The position numbers and the translations under genes are program-made. The notes beneath the pieces are model-generated. The model saw only the letters and a list, made by a program, of their open reading frames with translations. It had not been told where the DNA came from and made no database searches. 64,000 nt of DNA from Streptomyces aurantiacus (GTDB lineage: Bacteria > Actinomycetota > Actinomycetes > Streptomycetales > Streptomycetaceae). Numbering within the stretch: position 1 is the stretch's first letter; each line of letters opens with the position of its first letter. Positions 1-8,393 of this stretch are shown here, in pieces. The stretch covers positions 8,184,001 through 8,248,000 of the forward strand of contig NZ_CP114283.1 in the NCBI RefSeq assembly GCF_027107535.1, read 5' to 3'.

Positions 1-1419
1 GACGCCCGGCGCACGCACAACCTGAACCTCGCGCACTGGATCCCGGACGAGTTCATGCGCCGGGTGAACGAGGACCGCGTCTGGTCGCTGTTCTCGCCCT
101 CGGACGTGCCCGAGCTGGTCGACCTGTGGGGCGAGGAGTTCGACGCCGCGTACCGCAAGGCCGAGGAGCAGGGTCTCGCCAAGAAGACCATTCCGGCCCG
201 CGATCTGTACGGCCGCATGATGCGCACCCTCGCCCAGACCGGCAACGGCTGGATGACCTTCAAGGACGCCGCCAACCGCACGGCCAACCAGACGGCGCTG
301 CCCGGCCACACGGTCCACTCCTCGAACCTGTGCACCGAGATCCTGGAGGTGACGGACGACGGGGAGACCGCGGTCTGCAACCTCGGGTCGGTGAACCTGG
401 GCGCCTTCGTCGACGCGGACGCGCGGGACATCGACTGGGAGCGGCTGGACGCGACCGTCCGTACCGCCGTCACCTTCCTCGACCGGGTCGTCGACATCAA
501 CTTCTACCCGACCGAGCAGGCGGGCCGTTCCAACACGAAGTGGCGTCCGGTGGGCCTGGGCGCGATGGGTCTGCAGGACGTCTTCTTCAAGCTGCGGCTG
601 CCCTTCGACTCCCCGCAGGCGCGCGCGCTCTCCACCCGGATCGCCGAGCGGATCATGCTCGCCGCGTACGAGGCGTCCGCGGACCTCGCCGAGCGCAACG
701 GCCCGTTGCCCGCCTGGGAGAAGACCCGTACGGCCCGGGGGGTGCTGCACCCGGACCACTTCGACGTGGAGCTGAACTGGCCGGAGCGCTGGTCGGCGCT
801 GCGGGAGCGGATCGCCTCGGTGGGCCTGCGCAACTCGCTGCTCCTCGCGATCGCCCCCACCGCGACCATCGCGTCCATCGCCGGTGTCTACGAGTGCATC
901 GAGCCGCAGGTCTCCAACCTGTTCAAGCGCGAGACCCTGTCCGGCGAGTTCCTCCAGGTCAACTCCTACCTGGTGGCCGAGCTGAAGGAGCTCGGCGTGT
1001 GGGACGCGCAGACCAGGGAGGCGCTGCGTGAGTCGAACGGCTCGGTGCAGGGCTTCACCTGGGTCCCGCAGGACGTGCGCGACCTGTACCGCACGGCGTG
1101 GGAGATCCCGCAGCGCGCTCTGATCGACATGGCCGCCGCCCGGACGCCGTTCCTGGACCAGGCCCAGTCGCTGAACCTGTTCCTGGAGACGCCGACCATC
1201 GGCAAGCTCTCCTCGATGTACGCGTACGCCTGGAAGTCGGGTCTGAAGACGACGTACTACCTGCGCTCGCGCCCGGCCACCCGCATCGCCCGCGCCGCCC
1301 AGGCCCAGACCCGGACCGAGGCGCGGCCCGAGAAGACCATTCCCGTACAGCAGGCCGCCGACCCCGACGCCGTCGCCTGCTCCCTTGAGAACCCCGAGTC
1401 CTGCGAGGCCTGCCAGTAA
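1..1419 (+). CDS. nrdA: Ribonucleoside-diphosphate reductase alpha subunit (class Ia), 3' part
   Basis: The reading frame is open from the first base, so the 5' end lies outside the window and 472 C-terminal residues are present. NrdA reduces ribonucleoside diphosphates to deoxyribonucleotides using a radical delivered by NrdB. Visible family marks are HSSNLCTEI, NLGSVNLG, the finger-loop IAPTATIASI and the C-terminal SCEACQ, whose cysteine pair re-reduces the active site. The stop TAA shares one base with the nrdB start, so the two are translationally coupled. In Streptomyces this operon is known to be controlled by a B12 riboswitch upstream of nrdA, which would lie outside this window. Confidence 0.96.
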   Translation, partial: DARRTHNLNLAHWIPDEFMRRVNEDRVWSLFSPSDVPELVDLWGEEFDAAYRKAEEQGLAKKTIPARDLYGRMMRTLAQTGNGWMTFKDAANRTANQTALPGHTVHSSNLCTEILEVTDDGETAVCNLGSVNLGAFVDADARDIDWERLDATVRTAVTFLDRVVDINFYPTEQAGRSNTKWRPVGLGAMGLQDVFFKLRLPFDSPQARALSTRIAERIMLAAYEASADLAERNGPLPAWEKTRTARGVLHPDHFDVELNWPERWSALRERIASVGLRNSLLLAIAPTATIASIAGVYECIEPQVSNLFKRETLSGEFLQVNSYLVAELKELGVWDAQTREALRESNGSVQGFTWVPQDVRDLYRTAWEIPQRALIDMAAARTPFLDQAQSLNLFLETPTIGKLSSMYAYAWKSGLKTTYYLRSRPATRIARAAQAQTRTEARPEKTIPVQQAADPDAVACSLENPESCEACQ

Positions 1420-2444
1420 TGACCACCGCACCTGAGAAGAGCGAGAAGAACCTTCTCGACCCTGGCTTCGAGCTGACCCTGCGCCCCATGCGCTACCCGG
1501 ACTTCTACGAGCGCTACCGGGACGCGATCAAGAACACCTGGACCGTCGAGGAGGTCGACCTCCACTCGGACGTCACCGACCTGGCGAAGCTCTCACCGGG
1601 CGAGCAGCACATGATCGGCCGGCTGGTCGCGTTCTTCGCGACGGGCGACTCGATCGTGTCGAACAACCTGGTGCTGACGCTCTACAAGCACATCAACTCC
1701 CCCGAGGCGCGGCTCTACCTGAGCCGCCAGCTCTTCGAGGAGGCCGTGCACGTCCAGTTCTATCTGACGCTGCTCGACACCTATCTGCCCGATCCGAAGG
1801 ACAGGGCCGCGGCCTTCGACGCGGTGGAGAGCATCCCCTCCATCCGCGAGAAGGCCGAGTTCTGCTTCAGGTGGATGGACTCGGTGGAGAAGCTGGACCG
1901 GCTGGAGACGAAGGCCGACCGCCGCCGCTTCCTGCTCAACCTCATCTGCTTCGCCGCGTGCATCGAGGGGCTGTTCTTCTACGGGGCCTTCGCGTACGTC
2001 TACTGGTTCCGCAGCCGGGGCCTGCTCCACGGTCTGGCGACCGGCACCAACTGGGTGTTCCGCGACGAGACGATGCACATGTCCTTCGCGTTCGAGGTGG
2101 TCGACACCGTCCGCAAGGAGGAGCCGGAGCTCTTCGACGACGAGCTCCGGCGGCAGGTCACCGACATGCTCCGGGAGGCCGTCGAGGCCGAGCTGCAGTT
2201 CGCGCGCGACCTGTGCGGTGACGGCCTGCCGGGCATGAACACCGACTCCATGCGGCAGTACCTGGAGTGCGTCGCCGACCAGCGCCTGCAACGCCTCGGC
2301 TTCGCCCCGGTGTACGGCTCCGAGAACCCCTTCTCGTTCATGGAGCTCCAGGGGGTTCAGGAGCTGACCAACTTCTTCGAGCGCCGCCCCTCGGCGTACC
2401 AGGTGGCGGTGGAGGGTTCGGTCGACCTCGACGAGGACTTCTGA
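1419..2444 (+). CDS. nrdB: Ribonucleoside-diphosphate reductase beta subunit (class Ia)
   Basis: The 341-residue small subunit carries the di-iron centre and tyrosyl radical that start catalysis in NrdA. Family marks include EEAVHVQFY and RDETMHMSF (iron-ligand helices with Glu and His), SIVSNNL, and a C-terminal acidic tail ending SVDLDEDF that docks on NrdA. The start overlaps the nrdA stop by one base. The length is normal for the family. The 3' end is overlapped on the opposite strand by a possible small membrane-protein gene. Confidence 0.96.
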   Translation: MTTAPEKSEKNLLDPGFELTLRPMRYPDFYERYRDAIKNTWTVEEVDLHSDVTDLAKLSPGEQHMIGRLVAFFATGDSIVSNNLVLTLYKHINSPEARLYLSRQLFEEAVHVQFYLTLLDTYLPDPKDRAAAFDAVESIPSIREKAEFCFRWMDSVEKLDRLETKADRRRFLLNLICFAACIEGLFFYGAFAYVYWFRSRGLLHGLATGTNWVFRDETMHMSFAFEVVDTVRKEEPELFDDELRRQVTDMLREAVEAELQFARDLCGDGLPGMNTDSMRQYLECVADQRLQRLGFAPVYGSENPFSFMELQGVQELTNFFERRPSAYQVAVEGSVDLDEDF

Positions 2445-2593
2445 CCCTGCGAGCGGCCCTGTTCGGCCTCCCTGAGCTGACGGTCGATGCGCCGGTCGCG
2501 CACGACACCGGTCACCGCGGGGAGGACGAGCAGGACGAGGATTCCGAGGACGGTGAGCATTCCGATCAGGCCTTCCAGCTGTGTCGTATTCAT
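2357..2593 (-). CDS. Possible small single-span membrane protein
   Basis: A 78-residue frame opens with MNTTQLEGLIG and has one strongly hydrophobic stretch (LTVLGILVLLVLPAVTGVV, about residues 13-31) followed by a basic helix RDRRIDRQLREAEQ. That is the pattern of a small N-out anchored protein. It fills the gap between nrdB and nrdS on the opposite strand and its 3' end overlaps the last 88 bases of nrdB. The ribosome binding site is weak. No function can be assigned. It could be a chance frame, but the helix-plus-charged-tail layout and the otherwise empty gap argue that it is real. Confidence 0.42.
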   Translation of the reverse strand: MNTTQLEGLIGMLTVLGILVLLVLPAVTGVVRDRRIDRQLREAEQGRSQGQKSSSRSTEPSTATWYAEGRRSKKLVSS

Positions 2594-2643
2594 GGACACC
2601 ACTGTCGCGCCGAATGCTCCTTACCGTGAGTGGCAGGACTGCC

Positions 2644-2677
2644 GTGCACCCTCGATTTCCTGCCAGATCGGGTGCAC
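2644..2677. promoter_or_regulatory. Inverted repeat just upstream of nrdS
   Basis: Perfect 8-base arms GTGCACCC and GGGTGCAC are separated by 18 bases and end 9 bases before the nrdS start. They are extended by outer CTGCC and GGCAG. Size and position suit an operator, possibly for NrdS itself. This is inference from symmetry only. Confidence 0.45.
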
Positions 2678-2686
2678 ACTGGCAGC

Positions 2687-3652
2687 ATGCTGACCAACGT
2701 GGCCGCCGTCCTCCTCGACGGCGTGCATCCCTTCGAACTCGGCGTCGTCTGCGAGGTCTTCGGCCTCGACCGCAGCGACGAGGGGCTGCCGGTGTACGAC
2801 TTCGCGGTCGCCTCGGCCGAGGGGCCGCACCTCGGCACCCACGTACCGGGGCTCACGGTCTCCACGCCGTACGGCCTCGACCGGCTCGACGAGGCCGACC
2901 TGGTCGTCGTGCCCGCCGGGAACACGTATGCCGTCCGCGGCTATCCGCCCGAACTGCTCACCGCGCTGCGCAAGGTGGTGGACCGGGGGTCCCGAGTGCT
3001 CAGCGTCTGCTCCGGGGTCTTCCTGCTCGGCGCGGCCGGGCTCCTCGACGGGCGGCGCTGCGCCGTGCACTGGCAGCACGTGGACGAGCTGAGCCGGCAG
3101 TACCCGCGGGCGATCGTCGAGCCGGACGTGCTGTACGTCGACGAGGACCCCGTGATCACCTCGGCGGGCACGGCCGCCGGCATCGACGCCTGCCTCCACA
3201 TCGTCCGCAAGGAACAGGGCCCCGAGGTCGCCAACACCATCGCGCGCCGCATGGTGGTGCCTCCGCACCGCGACGGCGGCCAGGCCCAGTACATCGAGCG
3301 CCCGCTGCCGCGCTCCCAGTGCGACACGGTCGGCGAGGTGCTCGTCTGGATGGAGCGCCACCTCGGCGAGGAGGTGACCGTCGAGCAGCTCGCCGCTCGC
3401 GCGCACATGTCCCCGCGGACCTTCGCCCGCCGCTTCCAGCAGGAGACGGGCACCACCCCCTACCGCTGGCTGCTGAGGCAACGGGTGCTGCTGGCCCAGG
3501 AGTTGCTGGAGGCCACGGACGAGACGATGGACTTCATCGCGGATCGCACGGGGTTCGGGACCGCGGCCGCGCTGCGCCATCAGTTCGTACGGTCGCTGGG
3601 GACGACCCCGCACGCGTACCGACGCACGTTCAGAGGCCCGCAGGCCGCCTGA
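2687..3652 (+). CDS. nrdS: AraC-family regulator with DJ-1/PfpI-like sensor domain (NrdS)
   Basis: The 321-residue protein has a DJ-1/PfpI-like N-terminal domain (about 1-170) with a nucleophile-elbow cysteine in SVCSGVFLL, then a C-terminal AraC double helix-turn-helix (about 222-315, including VEQLAARAHMSPRTFARRF). This is the GlxA-type architecture. Position directly after nrdAB matches the third gene of the Streptomyces nrdABS operon, described in the literature as encoding an AraC-like regulator. The ATG was chosen because it begins the DJ-1 domain (MLTNVAAVLLDGV). There is no clear Shine-Dalgarno sequence. The ligand is not known. Confidence 0.88.
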   Translation: MLTNVAAVLLDGVHPFELGVVCEVFGLDRSDEGLPVYDFAVASAEGPHLGTHVPGLTVSTPYGLDRLDEADLVVVPAGNTYAVRGYPPELLTALRKVVDRGSRVLSVCSGVFLLGAAGLLDGRRCAVHWQHVDELSRQYPRAIVEPDVLYVDEDPVITSAGTAAGIDACLHIVRKEQGPEVANTIARRMVVPPHRDGGQAQYIERPLPRSQCDTVGEVLVWMERHLGEEVTVEQLAARAHMSPRTFARRFQQETGTTPYRWLLRQRVLLAQELLEATDETMDFIADRTGFGTAAALRHQFVRSLGTTPHAYRRTFRGPQAA

Positions 3653-3667
3653 ACGTGCGCCGCACGG

Positions 3668-5038
3668 TCACCGGGGTACGGCCTTCAGCAGCAGCCGGTG
3701 CGGCCGCAGCGTGATGCCGACCCGTGTCGTGTCGTTCGACCCGGACACCTGCTCGAGACGCCAGCGCGAGGCCACCGCAGCCGTGATGAGGCTGAGCTGG
3801 GCCATCGAGAAGTGGTCACTCGGGCACTTCCTGTTGCCCACGCTGAACGGGCTCATCGCGTACTTCGGCACGTCCTTGGCCCGTTCCGGAAGCCAGCGGT
3901 CGGGGTCGAAGTCGAGATGCCCGTCGTACGAACGCGCGTCGCGCTGTATCGCGTACGGACTGTAGACAATGTCGGCCCCGGCTGGAATGCGATACCCACC
4001 GAGTTCGGTTTCGGTCACGGCCCGGCGCGTCAATATCCATACAGCGGGGCGCAGCCGCATGGCTTCGACGACGACATTGTTCGTGTGGGACAGCTTCTGT
4101 ACGTCCGCGAATGCGACAGGACGGTCACCCGCGACGGATTCGACCTCTTCACGCACACGGTCCGCGTGTTCCGGGTGTTCGGTGAGGACCTGCAGGAGCC
4201 ACATGATCGTGGACGCGACGGTTTCGCTGCCGGGGGTGAGTATCGCGACCACCTGGTCGTGGATCTCCTGTTCCCCAATGGGATCGCCATTCTCGTCCTT
4301 CGCCTCCAGCAATGCCGTCAGCAAATCGTCCGGCTTTTGACCAGATGCCCGGCGTTCGGCGACGATCTCGTCGACCAGGAGGTGCAAATCGGCCAGCGCG
4401 CGGTCGAATTTGCGATTGGCCGGGAGCGGCAGCCTGTAGAGCGGCCCGGCCGGGATCACCATGCGGCGGTACATGCCGCGGAAGACGGTGGCGAGCGCGA
4501 TGCTCAGCCGCTCGGCCCGCTCGTCCATGAAGTCGCCGCGCAGCAGACAGCGGGCGGCGATCCGAACGGCGACCCGGAACGACTCCGAGGTGCAGTCGAT
4601 CGTCGCGCCGGACCCCAGGCGCTCCGCGAGGGCGTGCGCCTCCTCCTCCATGATCGGCCCGTACTCGGGGATGACGTCGAGCCGGAACGCGGGCTGGATG
4701 GTCCGCCGCTGGCGCCGGTGGCGCGGTCCGTTGGCCGTCGCCACCCCCTCCTTGCCGAGCAGGCCTTCAAGGGACTCCCAGAGCGGTCCGGCGATCTTGA
4801 AGTCGGGGCTCAGTGCCATCGCTCCGGTGAGGGCCGGCGACGTGAGCGCGTACACCGTCTTGGGGCCCAGCCTGAGCCGGACGACCTCTCCGTGGGTGCG
4901 TAGTCGGGCGAAGAAGCTCAGCGGGTCACGGGCCAGTTTCCAGCCGTGACCCAGGCCGGGGACACCGCCCCCGGCGAGGGGCGGGATGGTCGGTTCTGCC
5001 GCTCGGGGTGCAGCGGGCCGCACGGACTCGACGGTCAT
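3668..5038 (-). CDS. cyp170A1: Cytochrome P450 of the CYP170A1 type (albaflavenone monooxygenase)
   Basis: This 456-residue P450 is expected to oxidise epi-isozizaene in two steps via albaflavenol to albaflavenone. It has the I-helix motif TPGSETVAS, the K-helix EAMRLRP and the haem loop [11 protein letters not shown], in which Cys is followed by Pro instead of the usual Xaa-Gly. The stretch [17 protein letters not shown] matches the acidic terpene-synthase-like motif region reported for the farnesene-synthase side activity of S. coelicolor CYP170A1. Its ATG overlaps the stop of the terpene cyclase gene by 4 bases, so the two are one operon. Redox partners are not encoded nearby. Confidence 0.93.
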   Translation of the reverse strand: MTVESVRPAAPRAAEPTIPPLAGGGVPGLGHGWKLARDPLSFFARLRTHGEVVRLRLGPKTVYALTSPALTGAMALSPDFKIAGPLWESLEGLLGKEGVATANGPRHRRQRRTIQPAFRLDVIPEYGPIMEEEAHALAERLGSGATIDCTSESFRVAVRIAARCLLRGDFMDERAERLSIALATVFRGMYRRMVIPAGPLYRLPLPANRKFDRALADLHLLVDEIVAERRASGQKPDDLLTALLEAKDENGDPIGEQEIHDQVVAILTPGSETVASTIMWLLQVLTEHPEHADRVREEVESVAGDRPVAFADVQKLSHTNNVVVEAMRLRPAVWILTRRAVTETELGGYRIPAGADIVYSPYAIQRDARSYDGHLDFDPDRWLPERAKDVPKYAMSPFSVGNRKCPSDHFSMAQLSLITAAVASRWRLEQVSGSNDTTRVGITLRPHRLLLKAVPR

Positions 5039-6120
5039 TTCTCACCTGCCGGTTCGTTGTTGACGTACGGGGGTGTGGAGCGGTCGTCCCAGGTGTCGAC
5101 CATGTACCGGCCCGACTCGTGGTGGAACCAGTACACGGAGCTGAACCAGTTCCGCATATTGAACAGACACGCCCGCACGGCAGCCGCCAATTCAGCGCCC
5201 CGCACGGACCCGTTGTCGATCCTTTCCGCGTACCTCAGCACCTCCTGTTCGACGTCGAGGAATTCAGTGATGCATTCCTCGACCCGGCGCCTCACTTCCT
5301 TGACTGCTTCTTCGAGTCGCATTCCTTCGTGATGAATGAGACTGATGCCGAGATTGTGGACCTCGTCACCCGCTATTTCCTTGGGAAGCGAACACAGGTC
5401 GTTGTACCAGGCGGCGAAATCCTGGCACAGCAGAGCGGCCCGCTGATAGTCGGAATTCTCCCGGACGGTGTCGGGCAGCTCGTACTTCGTGCTTGGCTCC
5501 AGCAGGTCGATCCAGATCCAGTGCGCGAAGGTCATCCGCCGCAGTTCGAGATATTCCTCGACGGTCGGGACGATTCCCGACGCACGATTGTGGAATTCCC
5601 GGTCGTACGCCTCGATGACGTCGTGGAAGTGCGCGGCGAACCGGGCGTTCCACCCTTCCCCGAGGAACGAGTACAGCCGCAGCACGCTGTCCGCGAACCC
5701 CGCCACCAGGGGATCCTGGTGGTGCAGGTGCTCTCGCGGGGAGTCGAGTGCCGTGTGCAGCTGCAGTCTCAGCAGCTCCCACGCCGCCGGCCGGCCGTGG
5801 ATGACGTCGCGGTCGTGGCGGTCGTCCCAGACGAAGAACCACGCGCTGTAGTCCGCTATCGCCTGGAGGACCTCGTCGGGCGCGCCAATGTAGTAGCCCG
5901 CCATGAGGTCCGTGTAGCAAAGCCCGTCGGCATATGCCTCGACCTTGTCCGCCGACATGAGGCGCTTTTCCAGGAGCCAGGCCCTGGTCTTCCCCTGGAG
6001 CTCGGGCCAATACGGATGGAGTTGACGGGGAAACTCGGTCTCGATCACCGGGAGAGAGAGCGCCGGTGGAACGAGGGCCGAGGTGTGCGTCGTTGTGGTG
6101 CTCTGTGAGAAAGCAGGCAC
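5035..6120 (-). CDS. cyc1: Epi-isozizaene synthase (sesquiterpene cyclase)
   Basis: The enzyme cyclises farnesyl diphosphate to the tricyclic sesquiterpene epi-isozizaene. The Mg-binding motif DDRHD falls at residues 99-103, and NDLCSLPKE carries the second metal motif. The C-terminal signature [19 protein letters not shown] matches the S. coelicolor enzyme SCO5222 as recalled. The GTG start ([10 protein letters not shown]) gives 361 residues, equal to that enzyme, and has GAGAGGGG upstream. A longer upstream frame exists but adds unrelated low-complexity residues. It is the first gene of the albaflavenone operon, followed by the P450. Confidence 0.94.
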   Translation of the reverse strand: MPAFSQSTTTTHTSALVPPALSLPVIETEFPRQLHPYWPELQGKTRAWLLEKRLMSADKVEAYADGLCYTDLMAGYYIGAPDEVLQAIADYSAWFFVWDDRHDRDVIHGRPAAWELLRLQLHTALDSPREHLHHQDPLVAGFADSVLRLYSFLGEGWNARFAAHFHDVIEAYDREFHNRASGIVPTVEEYLELRRMTFAHWIWIDLLEPSTKYELPDTVRENSDYQRAALLCQDFAAWYNDLCSLPKEIAGDEVHNLGISLIHHEGMRLEEAVKEVRRRVEECITEFLDVEQEVLRYAERIDNGSVRGAELAAAVRACLFNMRNWFSSVYWFHHESGRYMVDTWDDRSTPPYVNNEPAGEK

Positions 6121-6479
6121 GAACAAACCCCTCTCAGCCGCCTGTTGGCGACACGCCCCTCCCGCTGTGCCGGGCGTGCGCCGTTGCGTATCCCCGCACT
6201 TCCCATTCAGCACCACAACTGACCGTTCTGGGAACGGATTTGCTTCGCTCACTACCCCACCATGCCGAGAATCTCCCCTTGTGTGACTGAATATGGATCA
6301 TTACGGACGCACAAGGGATCGAACGTGCGACGCACAGACGAACGGCACCTGGTCGGAGAGTGATCCGTCCAGGCGCCGTGGTTGCGGGACGCTCACGCCC
6401 CGGTTGTCGTGCTCTGTCTCAGCCGTTCACAGTCGTTCTCAGTCGTTCGCACCGGTTCTCCGGCCGTGGCGGCGGTTGT
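6121..6479. other. Intergenic region before the terpene operon
   Basis: No convincing gene is seen in this stretch. It holds the presumed terpene-operon promoter, an inverted repeat listed separately, and a cluster of CAGTCGTTC copies (at 6430, 6440 and 6481) against the end of def. The copies repeat the last codons and stop of def on the minus strand. Confidence 0.6.
6276..6317. promoter_or_regulatory. Inverted repeat upstream of the terpene operon
   Basis: Perfect 8-base arms CCCTTGTG and CACAAGGG lie 26 bases apart, around an A+T-richer centre, about 155 bases before the cyclase start. The symmetry and position suggest a regulator site on the terpene promoter. The regulator is unknown. 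Confidence 0.4.
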
Positions 6480-7130
6480 TCAGTCGTTCGCGACGATCGG
6501 GTACCGCGGTTCGTTCTCGGCCATCTGTCGCAGCGCGTCCTTGCGCTCGCGCTTGGAGAGGCGGTCGATGTAGAGGTACCCGTACAGGTGGTCCGTCTCG
6601 TGCTGCAGGCAGCGCGCGAAGTAGCCCGTCCCGCGCACCTTGATCGGGTTGCCCTTCTCGTCCTGCCCGGTGACCTCGGCGTAGTCGGGCCGGGCCAGCG
6701 GCGCGTACGCGGTCGGCACGGACAGGCAGCCCTCGTTGCTCTCGTCCAGCTGGCGCCGCTCGGCGGGCAGTTCGACGAGCACGGGGTTGCAGATCACGCC
6801 CGTGTGCCGCTTGCCCTCGTCGTCGGGGCAGTCGTAGATGAAGACCTTGAGGTCGACACCGATCTGGTTGGCGGCCAGGCCCACGCCCTCGGCGGTGTGC
6901 TGGCTGGCGAACATGTCGTCGACCAGCGCGGCGAGGTCGTCGCCGAACTCCGTGACGTCCTTGCACTCCTTGTGCAGCACCGGATTCCCGACGACCGTGA
7001 TGGGCCGGGAGGTGCCGCGCTCGCGGTAGGCCGCCTCGCGCTCCTCCGGGTTCTCGGTGTCGATGACGAAACCGTCGTCGTCCACGGGGAGCACGCCCAC
7101 GTGCTGCTGATCGGTGTCCTGCTGCGCCAT
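6480..7130 (-). CDS. def: Peptide deformylase
   Basis: The enzyme removes the N-formyl group from nascent proteins at the ribosome. All three family motifs are present: [10 protein letters not shown] (about residue 82), EGCLS with the metal-binding Cys (about 132), and QHETDHL with two metal-binding His and the catalytic Glu (about 174). The start MAQQDTDQQ was chosen because GAGGAAGG lies 11 bases upstream. A longer frame upstream has no family similarity. The 216-residue product has an N-terminal extension of about 45 residues compared with short deformylases, common in Streptomyces paralogues. Confidence 0.95.
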   Translation of the reverse strand: MAQQDTDQQHVGVLPVDDDGFVIDTENPEEREAAYRERGTSRPITVVGNPVLHKECKDVTEFGDDLAALVDDMFASQHTAEGVGLAANQIGVDLKVFIYDCPDDEGKRHTGVICNPVLVELPAERRQLDESNEGCLSVPTAYAPLARPDYAEVTGQDEKGNPIKVRGTGYFARCLQHETDHLYGYLYIDRLSKRERKDALRQMAENEPRYPIVAND

Positions 7131-7268
7131 GACCGACGTATGCCTTCCTCGGAAAAACGGGGGGGTTGTGATGCTGATACAGGGTACGGGGGGCGCCTCC
7201 TGACAGGGGCGCGGGGAACTGCGGACCGGCCGCGGACCGGCCTCAGCCCGCAACTGGTCCTCGCACCC

Positions 7269-8276
7269 CTAACAGACCTCTTCCAGATCCCGCCAGTCCC
7301 GGGAGTCGGGGCTGTCGGCGACCCACCCGTCCAGCAGTCCCCTGACCAGGGAGGCGGGCGCCGCGAGGCCGCACTCGCGCTCCGGCACCCACAGCTGCCC
7401 GTCGGTACGGTGCCCGAGAGGGCCGGGATGCCCCGGCTCGCTGTGGTCGTGCGGGTCGAGGTGCTCACCGTCGCCCTCGTCGGACGGCATCCGGGACTCG
7501 GAGCACATCCGGCAGAGCAGCCGTACGGACGACGACCAGTCCTCGGCGGCGAAGCCCGCGTCGGCCGCGAGCCGCTCCAGGGCGTCGCGGTCGTCCTCGG
7601 TCTCGGCCTCCAGCAGCACGACCCAGGTGGGCACCGGCGAGGGCGCCCACAGCTCGATCTCGTCGAAGACGGGATAGGAGTGGCCCGCGGCGGTCGTCCG
7701 CTCCCCGTGGGGCACCCCGTCGTGCAGCACGACCTCGCCCCAGCGCCGTCCGGACGACGGCAGCGGGATGGAGAGGACCTCGATGCGGGCGGGGTCGAGC
7801 CGCCGCCCCCACACGACCTCGGCCTCGCCCTCGGGCGACAGCCGTACGGCCGCGCTGCCGAGGTCCATGCCGACCGGCTCACCGGTGCCGAAGGCACCCG
7901 CGCCGGCTTTGGGCCGGGAGGGGCTGCCGGGCACCCGCAGGCCGTACGCCTGCCAGGCCCGCCGGGCCAGCGGCCAGTCCTGGAGGGCGGTCGCCGCGAT
8001 TCCCACGTTCCACCAGTCGGGGGCCCCGGTCTCCCGGTCGAGCAGGGCCACGGCCCTCAGCCCGGCCGCCCGCGCCTGTTCCCAGTCGTGCCGGAACTTG
8101 TGCAGCAGCGCCAGGTTGAACCAGGACTCGGACAGCCAGGGTTCCAGGTCCGCGGCGCGCGTCAGCAGCGCCCCCGCGTCCTCGTACCGGCCATCGCCGA
8201 TCAGTGTGAACGCGCGGTCGGTGGCCTGCCGCCATGAGGCGGAGGGCCGGTGCCGTCCCTTGCCGAAGATCCTCAC
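7269..8276 (-). CDS. Tetratricopeptide-repeat protein
   Basis: The N-terminal 100 residues form TPR helices (ATDRAFTLIGDGRYEDAGALL, then LSESWFNLALLHKFRHDWEQARAAGLRA). These are followed by a domain of about 200 residues rich in Trp and acidic residues that resembles no enzyme I know. TPRs mediate protein contacts. A GTG start (VRIFGKGRHRPS) was preferred. An in-frame start at 8390 would add 38 low-complexity residues. It lies between def and the HD-domain genes on the same strand with gaps of over 100 bases, so it may be monocistronic. Its role is unknown. Confidence 0.75.
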   Translation of the reverse strand: MRIFGKGRHRPSASWRQATDRAFTLIGDGRYEDAGALLTRAADLEPWLSESWFNLALLHKFRHDWEQARAAGLRAVALLDRETGAPDWWNVGIAATALQDWPLARRAWQAYGLRVPGSPSRPKAGAGAFGTGEPVGMDLGSAAVRLSPEGEAEVVWGRRLDPARIEVLSIPLPSSGRRWGEVVLHDGVPHGERTTAAGHSYPVFDEIELWAPSPVPTWVVLLEAETEDDRDALERLAADAGFAAEDWSSSVRLLCRMCSESRMPSDEGDGEHLDPHDHSEPGHPGPLGHRTDGQLWVPERECGLAAPASLVRGLLDGWVADSPDSRDWRDLEEVC

Positions 8277-8393
8277 GATTCCCGCCTGCCAGTTCGTTGA
8301 AGAGCGTGCAGCCTCGGGCTGGACTGTGCCCCCTGATGTCCTGTTCCTCGCATCCAACCACGTACGGTCGGACGGGCGCTCATTACCCATGGG

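Noticed and set aside
1..60. B12 riboswitch of the nrd operon
   Set aside because: It would lie upstream of nrdA, whose 5' end is outside the window.
3698..4903. Long open frame opposite the P450 gene
   Set aside because: It mirrors the codon structure of the P450, which has all family motifs. The opposite frame is a by-product of high G+C.
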